From contig MU857690.1 in assembly GCA_033296725.1 (NCBI GenBank), forward strand, positions 1-64,000: a stretch of 64,000 nt of DNA, given 5' to 3'. Made by a program: the position numbers and the translations under genes. The notes under the pieces were generated by a model. It ran no database searches, had not been told where the DNA came from, and saw only the letters and a list, made by a program, of their open reading frames with translations. Position 1 is the first letter of the stretch. Every line of letters begins with the position of its first letter. This document shows positions 1 to 10,945 of this stretch, in pieces. Origin of the DNA: Corynascus novoguineensis (taxonomy: Eukaryota; Ascomycota; Sordariomycetes; Sordariales; Chaetomiaceae).

Positions 1-2037
1 ATAGCTTCTTCCAGCGCCTGTTTTAGCGGTCGTTGCCCTACAGGTTCCAACACTTTACGATTTTACTTGCCATCACGAATAAGGCTCAGTTACGGTCAAC
101 ACGAAGGAGCACATTGGATAGAAAGAGGTGGCTGACTTACATGATAACTAGTAAATAAGCGAGTGGTGCTGATAGACGAGCAGTGCTATGCTCAATTACA
201 ACATATCAAGACGATTATGCAACTAATTATATGAGCAGGTTCTGATTGTTCGAAAGCCGGAGCGAAGGAGTAAGAGAACCACGCGAGAGACACTGAGCCC
301 GGTAGAAGGGTGGCCCAAGCAAGTGTGAGATGGAAGGCCCACTAAACTCTAAGTTCCTTCCCTTATCCCGGTTCCTCATGCTCCTTTACTACATATGATC
401 CTCTACGTCCTGCTATCCTTCTTCTCCAACCCCCAGGCCGAAGGAAATTTTCCTAATGTTCAGTCGTAATGGTCAAGTGCTCCCGGTACTGTAGTTATCC
501 AGCAAGAAAAACATGTCCGAAGCGAACGTGGCAGAGCTCTGATAAGGCTGGCGAGGTTGGATATTCCTTTGCATTCCGTTGGTTAATTCTCGAAGACGGT
601 AGTGATGCATGCCAGTGGTCCGCTCGTGAACGTGACGGTGCCGTCGCTCGCTCTGGATTGGAAAGAGCCTATGTGCGGTTAATGGAGACGGGGTAGCGAG
701 AGCATAACGCGTGCCATGCCTTGACATAGTCGCGCCCGGCAGCAAGGATCGCGGTGATATTGAGCCTGCCGTGCCTGCGAAGTATTACAAAAACTTTGTC
801 CAAGCTCTCCCCCAACTGTTACCTGGCCATGCAAATCCGCTAAATTCACCCCAGCAGCCCGCCACCGCGTCCCGCAACCACAAAGTTGGAAATCTAAGCT
901 ACCTCGACATTGACCACCCCGCTTCGGGGCCTTGATCGAACTTCTGTCTCAATCACTCGCGAGTCTCTGAGCGGTGAGGATTGATTGACAGCTTTGGCTA
1001 CGAATGATGGATTCCCGAAATGGGACAGAAGCAAAACTGGAACCACGGGGGCTAGTCTCTTGGGTGGGGGAGGAATGCGACGGTGTGAGGCACCTGCCGT
1101 TGGGGTGCGCTGGTCTCCTTCGTGCTTGCCCCACTTGCTCTGGCATTGCCTTCATTGCATCCCGAGGGCTCTTTCATCATCTCTTTCTTTATTCCCATTG
1201 AGTGATATGATGTGGGCAATAGAGAAATCTTTCCGCAGCCCTGCCTTGGCCATGGCCTTCTGGTCGAGACAATCACCTGAAAAAAGGGTATAAACACTAG
1301 CACCAACATTGAGGTGAGCTTAGCAGAAGGACACACGAACTGAAACTAGATTTTGAAGGGGCTGCATCTTCGAAGATCCTTGGTTCGCAGATGAAGGAGG
1401 ATAAAGCCTGGTCGCGTGTTCGGATTCCTCTGCCATCTAGCCGTGCTAACCGTATTTGCACTGCCAGGTTAGCCGCATTAGCCGCACGGGATTCACCGCT
1501 CGTGTGGCGGGGCCGATACAAGGGGGGAGCAACGGATGGGTTATTTGGTACGTAATCTACTAGTTATTGAGGAAACCGAAGCTTTCTTTTTGCAATCGGC
1601 TACACCTCCTCCAGGATTAGGGGGTCCTCCGCTGCAAGTTCATTGGCGCCAAGGGCTTGTATATTTCCCACGCTAGGATTCACTTTTCTGGAGAAGGCCG
1701 CCCAGTCACTTGCTAGGCCCCTTTTCGAAACTCTGAGCCTGGATCCTTGCCCAGCATGTGGTTCCCTACCGGGATTCGTCTGTGGAGGCGCCAGCAATCT
1801 TCCAGGACTACACTCTGGAGTTGTTGCTACTCTAGCGACAGTTAGCTCCGCTAGGCGGGCCCCCCCCTTGTGGGAATGGGACCTTGAATGGCACTGCATT
1901 CATTATTTTAAATAACTGGACGCATCCGGTTGCTTTTTCATTATCGAAACAAATCCCGGTCGTTTGCATCCTACGATAAATTACACGCAAAGCGGCGCAA
2001 GTAACACTGCCGAACCCGGCTTCTAGACCACCGCACA
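1..2037. other. intergenic, no supported gene
   Basis: No reading frame here shows a recognisable domain or a run of coding-like sequence, and no intron-joined model could be built. The last 150 bases are the upstream region of the kinase gene that begins at 2038. A short segment around 1410-1440 has a reverse-strand translation like those produced by mis-translated tRNA genes, but no cloverleaf can be drawn. Confidence 0.5.
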
Positions 2038-3159
2038 ATGTCGTTTCCCGTGCCTCCTGCCGGTGCCAAGGGTGCCCTCGACTCTGCCGATCCGTTGCCC
2101 GTGGTGGTCGAAGAAGTCACACCCGCCTGGTTCAGCAAGATCCTCGACCGCCCTGTCGTGACGGCGGAGCTGGCTGAGGCCCTCCACGGAACGGCAAGCA
2201 AGCTGCTGTACAAGCTCACATACGAGGACGCTCAGGATGCAGCATCTCTTCCCACTCACGTCTGCGTCAAAGGCGGCTTCAACCCCGTCCTCGTCAAGCT
2301 GCACCCAGCCCTGAATGCAGTCTACCGCCGCGAGGCCGAGTTCTTCCACCACATCGCCCCAACTGTGTTAATGCGCCTCCCACCCGTCTGGTATTCCGGC
2401 AGCGATACTGTCACAGGGCAGGGCATCGTCGTTCTCGACGATCTCAAAGCTAAGGGTTACAGATTTGGCGACCCGCTCGAGGCCTGGCCCGTCGAGCGTG
2501 TGCGCGCCGGAGTCGAGGAGCTCGCCATGCTTCATGCCAAGACATGGGGTGCAAAGCAGGATGACTTCCCCTGGCTCAAGGAGGGCCTCTCGCTCCGAGA
2601 GGTCATCCTGTCCATGATGGTCGAGTCCGAGTGGGCGAAGCGCTTCTTCGACGAGGCGGCCAAGCCGCCTGTCACCGAAGAAATGACGGACCGCAAGAGG
2701 ATGATTCGCGCATTCAAGACACTCTGGGCGACGACGAACCAGGACCACCTGTGTGTCGCCCATGGCGACTCGCACATCGGCAATACCTTTATCACACCCT
2801 CGGGCGAGCCAGGCTTCCTCGACTGGCAAGGCTTGCACTTTAACTCGTTCCTTCACGACGTGACATACTTCGTCGTTGGCGCGCTGACGATCGAGGACAG
2901 GAGGGCGAACGAGGTTGAGCTCTTTGAGCATTATCTTGCCACGCTGCACAAGGCCGGTGGACCGAAGCTGGAGAAGGCGGCTCTCTGGGACGATTACCGA
3001 AAGCATCATCTCCATGGCTTTGCCTGGTCCCTGACACCCCCCATGATGCAGCCCAAGGACAAGGTTGACACGATGACGGCGAGGCACGTTGCGGCTATTG
3101 TCGACCACAAGAGCTTGGAGCTGTTGGAGAGTCTTCCTGACTATGTCACGGAGGCGTGA
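2038..3159 (+). CDS. CHK/APH-like small-molecule kinase
   Basis: Single-exon gene of 373 residues, predicted to phosphorylate a small hydroxyl- or amino-containing compound in the cytosol; the substrate cannot be told from sequence. The C-terminal half has the phosphotransferase catalytic loop HGDSHIGN (about residues 243-250) followed by the metal-binding FLDWQG (about 261-266), with aromatic and acidic surroundings typical of the CHK kinase-like/ecdysteroid-kinase branch of the aminoglycoside phosphotransferase superfamily. The N-terminal lobe carries a lysine in VCVKGGF (about 77-83) that could bind ATP. The ATG at 2038 gives a full-length family protein and there is no upstream in-frame extension. 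No intron is needed. The gene stands alone, with about 0.9 kb to the next gene on the same strand. Members of this superfamily in fungi are often of unknown substrate; detoxification is possible but is only inference. Confidence 0.85.
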   Translation: MSFPVPPAGAKGALDSADPLPVVVEEVTPAWFSKILDRPVVTAELAEALHGTASKLLYKLTYEDAQDAASLPTHVCVKGGFNPVLVKLHPALNAVYRREAEFFHHIAPTVLMRLPPVWYSGSDTVTGQGIVVLDDLKAKGYRFGDPLEAWPVERVRAGVEELAMLHAKTWGAKQDDFPWLKEGLSLREVILSMMVESEWAKRFFDEAAKPPVTEEMTDRKRMIRAFKTLWATTNQDHLCVAHGDSHIGNTFITPSGEPGFLDWQGLHFNSFLHDVTYFVVGALTIEDRRANEVELFEHYLATLHKAGGPKLEKAALWDDYRKHHLHGFAWSLTPPMMQPKDKVDTMTARHVAAIVDHKSLELLESLPDYVTEA

Positions 3160-4064
3160 TTCAGGTTGGGCGAGGCGAAAAAGAGGGCAAAGAGTTGAAC
3201 TCAGTGTGATCAACAAGCAAATCAACAATCTTGCCGCATACTCTCATGAATGCAAAAATCAATGGATGGTTACATTCAATGCAGTGTAACTTAATGTGCT
3301 TTCCGAACCATTTCCTTGCACTCAGGCAACAACTGGAGCTTTCAGGTTAACCGACGCCCTGGGTCTCGTTTATTCAAACCCTGGGGAGGGGAGAATCTCC
3401 ACCCTGGTAGTTATTCCGTAACGTGTAGGGGAAAGAAGGGATAAAATGGCCAATCTGCCGGATGGATCCACGCTCGCCATCAAATAGGACTGGTTTTGTT
3501 CGGCCCGCCCCATGCACAAATTCAACGGCGGCCCCACTAACCGTTGAGCCGCTGAAACAACCCCCGTGTTATCCCGCGTACGCTACACTAGCGTAGCATC
3601 TCTGACCCCGAGCCGAACCTTCTAGCGGATTTTCCCCCTAAACACGTTAGGCTTGATGGGGTCGGCTTCCCTCCCCAGAAGCAAGCGCATAATGCGGACA
3701 ATAAGTCCTAGGGTGATATTTGGATCATCAAGTGGCTCGGGCGAATAGCCGGCCTCGCTCTGAAGTCATTCTGCGTGGTTCCAGGTCGTCTTGGAAGTGA
3801 ATGCTTCCGTTGATACGTTGCAGGGATAAAAAAAAAAAAAAGAAAAAGAAAAAGGCTGTTGACCAACCCCGGTGGAGATAGGGGCAAGCCAGGTTTTACC
3901 TCTTTCTTTATACTTAAGGGAGATCATAAAAAAATACAGAGGGCCTCGAGTCCTGTGATGTCGAGACGTCAAATAGTTCGCCACGGTAGACGGTTATCAC
4001 TTCCTCATTTTCCATTACTCCTCGACTGCCGTTTAAACAGTACAGCAGACGGTCTGTGATACCA
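3160..4064. other. intergenic, no supported gene
   Basis: Spacer between two plus-strand genes. It contains an A-rich tract at about 3828-3852 (pure A interrupted by G). The final 150 bases should hold the promoter and 5' leader of the membrane-protein gene. No coding sequence is recognised. Confidence 0.5.
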
Positions 4065-5462
4065 ATGGCTTCTACCGACCCGACAGCTTGGGTTGGGCTT
4101 ATGCCCCCGCCGCCGGGCGTGACCCCCGACTTTCATCACACGACATCCGTCCAACTCAGATTCATTACCGTCTTCGCAGTAACATATGCACTGGCGACAA
4201 TAGCACTTATATTACGGTTGTACACGCGAGCTTTCGTGGTGAAATCTGTGGGGTTCGACGAGCGTATGTTTGCAATTTTGTTTTGGTACAGATGCCATCG
4301 GTCTGAGTACTGATATTGTTACAGCACTCCTCGTCAGCGCATGGGCGGTAACTTTGGCCTTCTTTATCGTCTCCGTTAACGGTAAGTCTTGTTACGACAT
4401 CAGCACGGGGATCCGTTTCCTGACACCCTTTCGTTCCAGCTATGCCAGCGGGTTTTGGCAGGAATATGTACGAAGTAACACAACTGCAAATCGTGGGATA
4501 TCTGGAGGTATGTCACCCACTGCCCATCACCAAATGAGTTGAGTTCTGACGACTGACACAACTTGCTGAACAGCGCCTCCTCTCGCTAGCGTTAACGTAC
4601 CTCTGGCCACCAACCCTAACTAAGCTCTCGATTCTTGTTCTCTACTGGCGCATCAGCCCGAACAAAGTGTTCCGAATTTGCATCGTCATCACCGCCGTGG
4701 TGCTTATTGGTTACTCGGTCACCTTCAGCGCCCTGTTTGCCGGACCGTGCAACCCGAACCTAGGCACCCCAGAGAGTGCCCTCTGCCTTAACAACATCGC
4801 CGTCGCCCAAGCCGTTCTAAACATCGTCACGGATGGCGTTATCATCCTCCTCCCGCTTCCTACCATCCACGGCCTGAACATGGGCCTGAAGCAGCGAATT
4901 ACCGTGGGCCTCATCTTAGGACTCGGGTCAGCGTATGTCGACATCATCCTCCCATAACAGCTTTTGCCTATGTCAATATCTAACCATTTCGTATCCATCT
5001 AGTGCATGCATCGCCTCCATCATCCGCGTCGCCTACGTTCGCGCCATGGTTACCAACCCGGACTTTACCTTCACACAATGTTCTGCTGCCGTGTGGTCCC
5101 TGCTTGAAATGAACCTCGGCATTCTCTGCAACTCGCTCGCGGCACTCAAACCCTTTGTCAGGCAGCACATGCCTAACCTCTTCTCCTCGAATGGCTGGGG
5201 CAGTGGCGGCCGCAAGACGGATGACAACTACCCCTCCAAGCTGAGCAAGGGTAGTAGGGGGTGGGGACATGCCTATCAGTTGCACAGCATCGGAAATGGA
5301 AAGACGGAGCAGGCCGCAGTCAACGATGATGTTGTGGTAGTGAATCATCAGTTCTCGGTTGAGTATAATAACAGCCAAAAGAATGGCGCTATGACGACAA
5401 CGAGCGGTGGGAGTACAGATAGTATTCTGGCGCCGCAGTATCCGGCGCATAAGCCGTTATGA
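4065..5462 (+). CDS. SAT4/rhodopsin-fold seven-helix membrane protein
   Basis: Five exons: 4065-4263, 4325-4381, 4440-4507, 4574-4932 and 5003-5462, giving 380 residues; every junction closes in frame with GT..AG introns of 58-70 bp. The start is the ATG at 4065; the frame opens upstream only with GTG. The product matches the fungal rhodopsin-domain (SAT4-type) integral membrane family: seven hydrophobic helices in about the first 275 residues, a cysteine-bearing extracellular loop (AGPCNPN and ALCLNN), and the late motif WSLLEMNLGILCNSLAALKP, typical of the family. The C-terminal 100 or so residues are hydrophilic, rich in Gly, Ser and Asn, and probably cytoplasmic. Some family members resemble the PTH11 group of putative G-protein-coupled receptors, but no cysteine-rich CFEM domain is present, so a receptor role is unproven. 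Function is unknown for most members; some lie in secondary-metabolite clusters, but no such cluster is seen here. Confidence 0.85.
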
Positions 5463-7872
5463 GCGGGTTTTAAACGCGGCGCTAGGAGGTTGAAGTCGGG
5501 TGGCTATAAGTCGTCGTGATTGTATTTACACACCAGGTATGCTCTAGAATAGATCCGGCGCCTCTGTAAGGCTCCGTCTTTCGATTTCCATCATCAAAGT
5601 TTCATGTCTAACTTTTGAAGAGAGCCTGGCTGAGCATGACGACGACTGAGTTCAGTTAGACTGGGACAAAGCCCTGTGCTTCTTCTCATCGCGGACGCAG
5701 TGGCGATTGTCAAGAACTGAATGAGGCGTCTCAGTATTGCCACGAAAATTAAAAGTGGGAGAAAGTTGCAGCTTGGACTGAAATGTGCATAGCCAACCAG
5801 GTGAGACCTGAAGTCCACAGTTGTCTGAGAAACCACGCGTAGTCCCATATCAATACGTGGTGTCACCTCAGGGACTATGAATGCTTTTTTGCACCTTATG
5901 CCACGGCATGACGCTTTTTTTTTTTTTTTCGTTGGCGTTTGAGATAATAGCACCAAACCACGATGACAAACCATGATGATGCAGTTGGTGCAAAGGAAGC
6001 AAATAAATAGGCAAATTCAGATGTCTGGAAAAGGATGATGAATTCAGGTGTGGGATGCCCACAGCAGAGCCAATATATGAGGCTCTACTCGCAACAACTA
6101 CAAACAGGGCTACACCGCCGGTTAGAGACCGGACGCCTGTGGCCGTTCATTCAGTCGGGTCGCGATGCACGCATGGCCTCACCTGAGCTGTTGCTGAACA
6201 AACAGACCGGGCGGTCGATGCCCCGGTGACGGCGCCTATGGGTAGGCGCAAGAATACATACAAACCGAGATACGAATTATATCACACGATGTCATGTAAT
6301 GTAAGGGCACCCTCCTACGAGGGTTCGCAGACCAAGCGGCTGTGTTACTCTCACAAGTTCAAGGATGATAATTATTAGACTAATCGATCAACATTGTCAA
6401 AAAGCTTGTGGTTCGCATCGCTCTTATGGCTCGGACAAAGGTGAACAAAACGGGGACAGTCCGCAAGGGAATCACTCAACACAAAGGAAGGAACATAGCG
6501 AGCCTGGTAAGCCCCTGAGAAAGGAATACAGACAGTACAAAGATGAAAGTGATATATGCTAACTATACAATCAGTTCTTCATTGCGGCAAACTTGCAGTT
6601 CGCTAGTAAGCAATCTAAGTAATTTCCCAAAACTACTATGCAAATGTCAGACCGTGCGCTGCCAAGGCTTGGCTCCACCTTCATTTTACTGCGATATGCG
6701 GCCACTTCAAGGGGTTTCAAAAATCAAAAAAAAAAACAACATCAAAAAAAAATCAATCAATCAATTGATCATCTTTCCCACACATTACATCGTTGATTTG
6801 AGTGCATATTCTGGCGATATATTTCATCCATCAGCTACGCAAAGCTACGCAGTGATTCTGACAGCAAACAACTGCTTGGAGCATTTATTGTGAACCCTTT
6901 GGTTTCACCGAACCTTCAGACCAGCAAGTCGATATACCTTTCAAACGTCTAATCTGACCGGATTCGTCACAGTTGCTCACTCCCCATGCATCCATCACTT
7001 ACAGACTTTGAGTTTTCGTCTGCGGATTGGGGCCTACAATACAACGGCGGAATCCGCCGCCAGGCTACACCTTGACTTCATGACACTTTAGCCTCAGCAG
7101 TGGCGAAATCATTTTACTAGAGGAGGGTACGAGCAACCTCATCCTGTCGACATCTGCGGCACTCGTTTCATTGTAAATGAAACGAATAGCTGTGGATTGA
7201 AGCGATTACATGCCATTCTTTTGGGCTAGTTGGGTTCGGTTACTCGCCAAACCTAGATATAGGAGAATGGGGCCGTAAGGCGACTTGTAAGCTATTCGAA
7301 TGCTGACTTGGCATTGAATTGACTTCTTTATCGTGCATGTTAGCTGTGAAACATACGAACATCTCTACAGTTATGAGCAAAACTAACTTCCTCTTTAACA
7401 ACAATTCTTGAAAATCTTAAACGTACCCCACACAGTGTGCATTTGTCGACGAGGACACAGTGTACGCCGCTGCAGAGATAAGCTGCCCGCGCCGCTGAGA
7501 GGCACACCGCTCTTAGACTTAGCATTGGCACCTGGTTGGCACTGCTACTAGACCTGGGCTTCGCAACCCAACAGACAGGAGGATTCTAGACATGAGAGTG
7601 CTACTACGCGACTAATAGAATCACTCTAGAACATGGCATTCGTGGGAGTCTTGGTTATCGATTGACTAAACTGCGGAAGGTTGACTTCAGGCGCAGTTGG
7701 GCCAATTTCCGACCGCAGTTGCAGCCCGGTTACTTGTTGGTTCTCGCAGAGGACATAACTATTATTGAAGCTCACATTATTAACCCGTCGAGAGAATCCC
7801 ATACCCTGTTCTTCGCTACGGGGGACACCGGGAATTAATGTATATTACAATGGTACCGAAGGAAATTATCCA
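5463..7872. other. gene-less, repeat-bearing stretch
   Basis: About 2.4 kb with only short, non-coding-looking frames and several A/T homopolymer runs (for example 5919-5930 and 6727-6753). It contains an 87-bp segment (6885-6971) that closely resembles one at 33638-33735, which marks at least part of it as repeat-derived. No gene is recognised. Confidence 0.5.
6885..6971 (+). repeat. LTR-like repeat end, copy A
   Basis: This segment aligns with 33638-33735: both share TTCACCGAACCT and end in TCTGACCGG(A)TTCGTCACA, after which the sequences diverge abruptly. The shared 3' edge ending in CA is what an LTR terminus would look like. Only the last 90 or so bases are alignable, no open reading frame of a retroelement lies next to it, and no target-site duplication was found, so this is a relic at best. 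Confidence 0.4.
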
Positions 7873-9286
7873 TCAGAATACGCAGGCACTAGTACCATCT
7901 AGCCACAGGCCGAGGTGGACGAGACGGCCTAGGTCTGTCGAGCCGTCGGCCTGTACACCCTGCTCCCCAACGTCCCGCATGTTTCTGAGGATATTATCAA
8001 TGTATCCGCCTGCTGCTGAAAGGTGGAGAATGTGTGCGATAGCGCGGTGGATTGCCAGAAGACGGGGCGAGGGTGGATCGATTGTGCGGTCGTTAGTCAG
8101 GAAGAGAGTGCGGGTCACTGGAAGAACCCCCCCTGTGAAAAGCGGATCAAGGAACGATTCGACTCGGTAGGTATGAAGGTCTGCGTCTTGGACGGGCTCG
8201 AAATAGATGTGGAAATTACCAAACAAGTCGTGCATGTTCATGGTGAGAGTCAAGGCGTTCAATGGCCGATCAATATCAACACCCTCGATCAAGTGCCCAA
8301 CTCCATGATCGAACATGTTGAGAATTGCTAAGGCTGCTTGCTTGGCGGGATTCTAAAGAAGGGGGCTTGGTTAGAAAACAGCCGGGTTTGTAGACTGCTG
8401 GGGTTGAGTACCAGTTCTCCTTCGCCGTGTCCGAGCGTTGTCAAGGAGTGCGGCAGAATATGGGAGACTTCCAAGGGCTCAAGCGACCCAGGTTGTTCGT
8501 TGCGGAGCAAGTTACCATCGTCGTCTTTGGCGTCATCGCGGGCTCTCGCAACTCGCTCGAGCGCTTCGGTACGATCGAATCTCCGCGTTACAACACAGCG
8601 ATGGCGGTCGCGGGTGAGGCAGGCGCCGCGGAGCGCCGATATTCTCTCTTTAGTCCCGACAAATTCTACTCCTCCTTGCAGTCGTGTAATTGCAGAATGG
8701 AACGCTGGCGATGGCTGCGGGGTCTGTCGAGAAGAGGCTTTGACTAATAAGAGGAGTTCTAGTTAGTGAAGGGCATAGATCTTACAGGCGTGGCATGGAC
8801 AGGCGACCCGAGAGGGCAGTGGAACTTACGGGGAAGGAAGAAGTTGTTGACGAGGTAGTCAGCAAAGTTGAAAAACTTGGACTGAATTGCCTCGTCTAGG
8901 GCTTCGTCGCCGTCCATAGACAATTCGAGCGAGCCAAAGAAAGCTCGGAGGAAGTTGTCCTGTGAGAGAGGCGAGCGCGCATAGTCGTATGTGAGGCGAA
9001 TAAGCCGCGAGCGATTATATCTGGGACTACCGCTGATGTCCCCACGGTTATTCTCGCCGTTGTTCACGCCGCTGTCCATGCCGTTGTCCGCAGCGTTGTT
9101 GCTTCGACTGCCATTTCCATTTCCCCTACTCTCAGCTGCCTCAAAGTGGTCCGTGATACAATAGAATCTGCGCCTGGCCTGACCGCGCGTGTCTGGGCTT
9201 AAAGGGGGCTCGGTTTGGAATTCAATGATGCTCTCTAGCGAAGCTTGGTGCCTGTGGAGTGGCGCGGACGGGGACGGCTGTGCCAT
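7873..9286 (-). CDS. HNH endonuclease-domain protein
   Basis: Three exons read on the minus strand: 8830-9286, 8412-8743 and 7873-8352, joined by introns of 86 and 59 bp; all junctions close in frame and give 422 residues. The start is the first ATG of the open frame (9286). The centre holds an HNH_2-type nuclease fold common in fungi: a helix then RHRCVVTRRF, then LEVSHILPHSL (first HNH histidine region), then LNMFDHGVGHL (Asn and last His). The N-terminal part has the family motif SLESIIEFQTEPPL, a low-complexity Asn/Gly stretch, and a helical region ending FADYLVNNFFLP; the C-terminal tail ends in WLDG near the stop. The family is expanded and of unknown function in ascomycetes, and the DNA or RNA target is not known. 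It lies beside a decayed coding region and a transposase, so it may belong to a mobile or rapidly evolving accessory island, but it looks intact. Confidence 0.75.
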
Positions 9287-9370
9287 CGCGGCGACTGGGT
9301 TGTTGAAGGTGGGAAGATCAAGCGGGGAGAAGAAGCGGACCTTTTCCCTTGCGTGCCAAGAGAAACCCAC

Positions 9371-9917
9371 TTATTCCCTTTCTGGTGTTAGCGTGTTTGT
9401 GTTCACCTTTCTTTTCTGCTCCTTCACTTCTTCTTCCTTTCTTCGAGAAGCAAAAGAAAGGGGAAGGAGGGCTCTAAAAGGGTCTACAGTACAGCTAAGG
9501 GCGAAATTAGCGTCCTGTTTCTTAAACTCTTCAAAACTAAGATCGACGGACTGTACGAACGTGCCGACAAATAGTACGTATTCGCTCACGTGGTACTTCT
9601 GGGTACCCGCTTCGTTCGATCGACTAAAGGCGACAGTTTCAATGAAGTTGCGCCGATTGCTGTCGTTTCTGTACCGCCGTCCAATCTCTGCACTGAACGT
9701 ATCACTTTATGCCAGACAAGTGTGTCGTTCGCGAGCACTCCGTAGAAGCCTGCGGATTGTCGACTTCATACGGCGGAAGCGGGGCTGCGGTTTCGGGGTA
9801 GTCATCCTCGGAACGGCTAAACTTGATCCCGTCTAGCGAGGCAACCGGCCCCGCGATGATGCCCAAGGAATTTGACTCAATCCGAAGTCGCAATGTTCGT
9901 GTCAGCCTCTTCATCAT
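9371..9917 (-). pseudogene. broken unknown coding region
   Basis: Read on the minus strand, coding-like sequence runs from a double ATG at 9917 through three different frames. Frame one gives a protein-like start with SNSLGIIAGPVASLDGIKF; frame two (around 9755-9660) gives FYGVLANDTLVWHKVIRSV; frame three (about 9705-9374) gives SEYVLFVGTFVQSVDLSFEE and then a stop just before the HNH gene. No GT..AG intron of usable length fits between the frames, so I read this as a gene carrying at least two frameshifts. I do not recognise the family. It lies head-to-head with the transposase, six bases separating the two starts. It might instead be a real multi-exon gene that I have mis-modelled, or a 5' part of the HNH gene, though the stop at 9371-9373 argues against the latter. 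Confidence 0.4.
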
Positions 9918-9923
9918 CGACAG

Positions 9924-10904
9924 ATGGCGCCCAAGTTATCGAAGATCCAGCGAGCCGAACTCGAGAATGTCATCATCAACAAATTACAGGGCGTAGAAGA
10001 CATCACTGACAAAGAAATTGCGAGAACGATCGTCCCTTGCTCCACCCGATCCATACTTCAACATGGCCGAATGGTCAGTGCTCCTCGGCATGGTCGTCCG
10101 CGGGAAGTGACAGAGAATATGTGGCTGGCATGGAAGCATGAACTCGATCAGGATCCTTGTATGAGCCAGCAAGCCATGGCAGACTTTCTCCACAGCAACG
10201 ATGCGACCGTCAAGATATCACGATTCACCATCGGTCGAGAATTGGCAAGACGTGGATGGACCAAGAAGGTAACACGAAACATCGCCAAAGAACGAGACCA
10301 AGACCTGCGTGACGACTACATCGAGCGACGGTCACATTACACACCGGAACAGATGATCTTCATAGATGAAAGCGGATGTAACCGCGGTCTTGCGACTCTA
10401 GGACGAGGTTACGCCCCAAAAGGGGTAACTCCTGTACAAATCAAACGGTTCCATCGGGGTAAGCGAATACAGATGTTGCCAGCATACACAGTGGACGGCG
10501 TCATCTACTCCGAGGTGTATGAAGAGAACACGGACACTCAGGTCTTCGAGGGCTTTATTGAAAGGCTTCTGCCGTTCTGTGGAAGATTCCCAGAGCCTAG
10601 ATCGGTCATCTTCATGGATAACGCATCCTTTCACTTCTCTCCAAAGATCGATGAAATGCTTGCGCAAGCAGGTGTTGTGAAGGAGCTTCAAGCGCCATAT
10701 TCTCCAGACCTGAATCCAATTGAGGCGTTCTTCGGCTCTGTCAAGAATCGCATCAGGAAGAAGGCTCGACAGGATGCCGATCTTATACGGGGTGACTTTA
10801 AGGAATACCTCCGGATGCAGATCAGAATCGTCGGGCAGGACAAGAAGATTGCAAGAGGGCACTTTCGGTTGGCACAGATACTCGTCGAAGAACCGGTAGA
10901 ATGA
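9924..10904 (+). mobile_element. Tc1/mariner-type DDE transposase, intact
   Basis: An uninterrupted 326-residue frame encodes a transposase of the fungal Tc1/mariner superfamily (DDE_3 endonuclease), which would cut and paste its own element. An N-terminal helix-turn-helix region (about residues 1-120, including IARTIVPCSTRSI and FTIGRELARRGW) is followed by the RNase-H-like core: first Asp in FIDESG (D148), second Asp in FMDNASFH (D232), and Glu in PDLNPIEAFF (E267). The last two residues are 34 positions apart, a DD34E signature. All three catalytic residues and the full length are present. I could not find terminal inverted repeats by eye, nor a flanking TA duplication, so it may be an element whose ends have decayed or a stranded coding copy. 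It is convergent with the pseudogene ending at 10946 and head-to-head with the broken region at 9371-9917. Confidence 0.85.
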
Positions 10905-10945
10905 ATGCTAGGATTGAAATACATAATGTTTACAAAAGCATCCCA

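Noticed and set aside
1370..1440. Possible tRNA-like segment (reverse translation GIRTRD)
   Set aside because: No cloverleaf can be paired; the T-arm match is poor and no A-box is seen.
9287..9370. Extension of the HNH gene to a GTG start
   Set aside because: Eukaryotic start should be ATG; the first in-frame ATG is at 9286.
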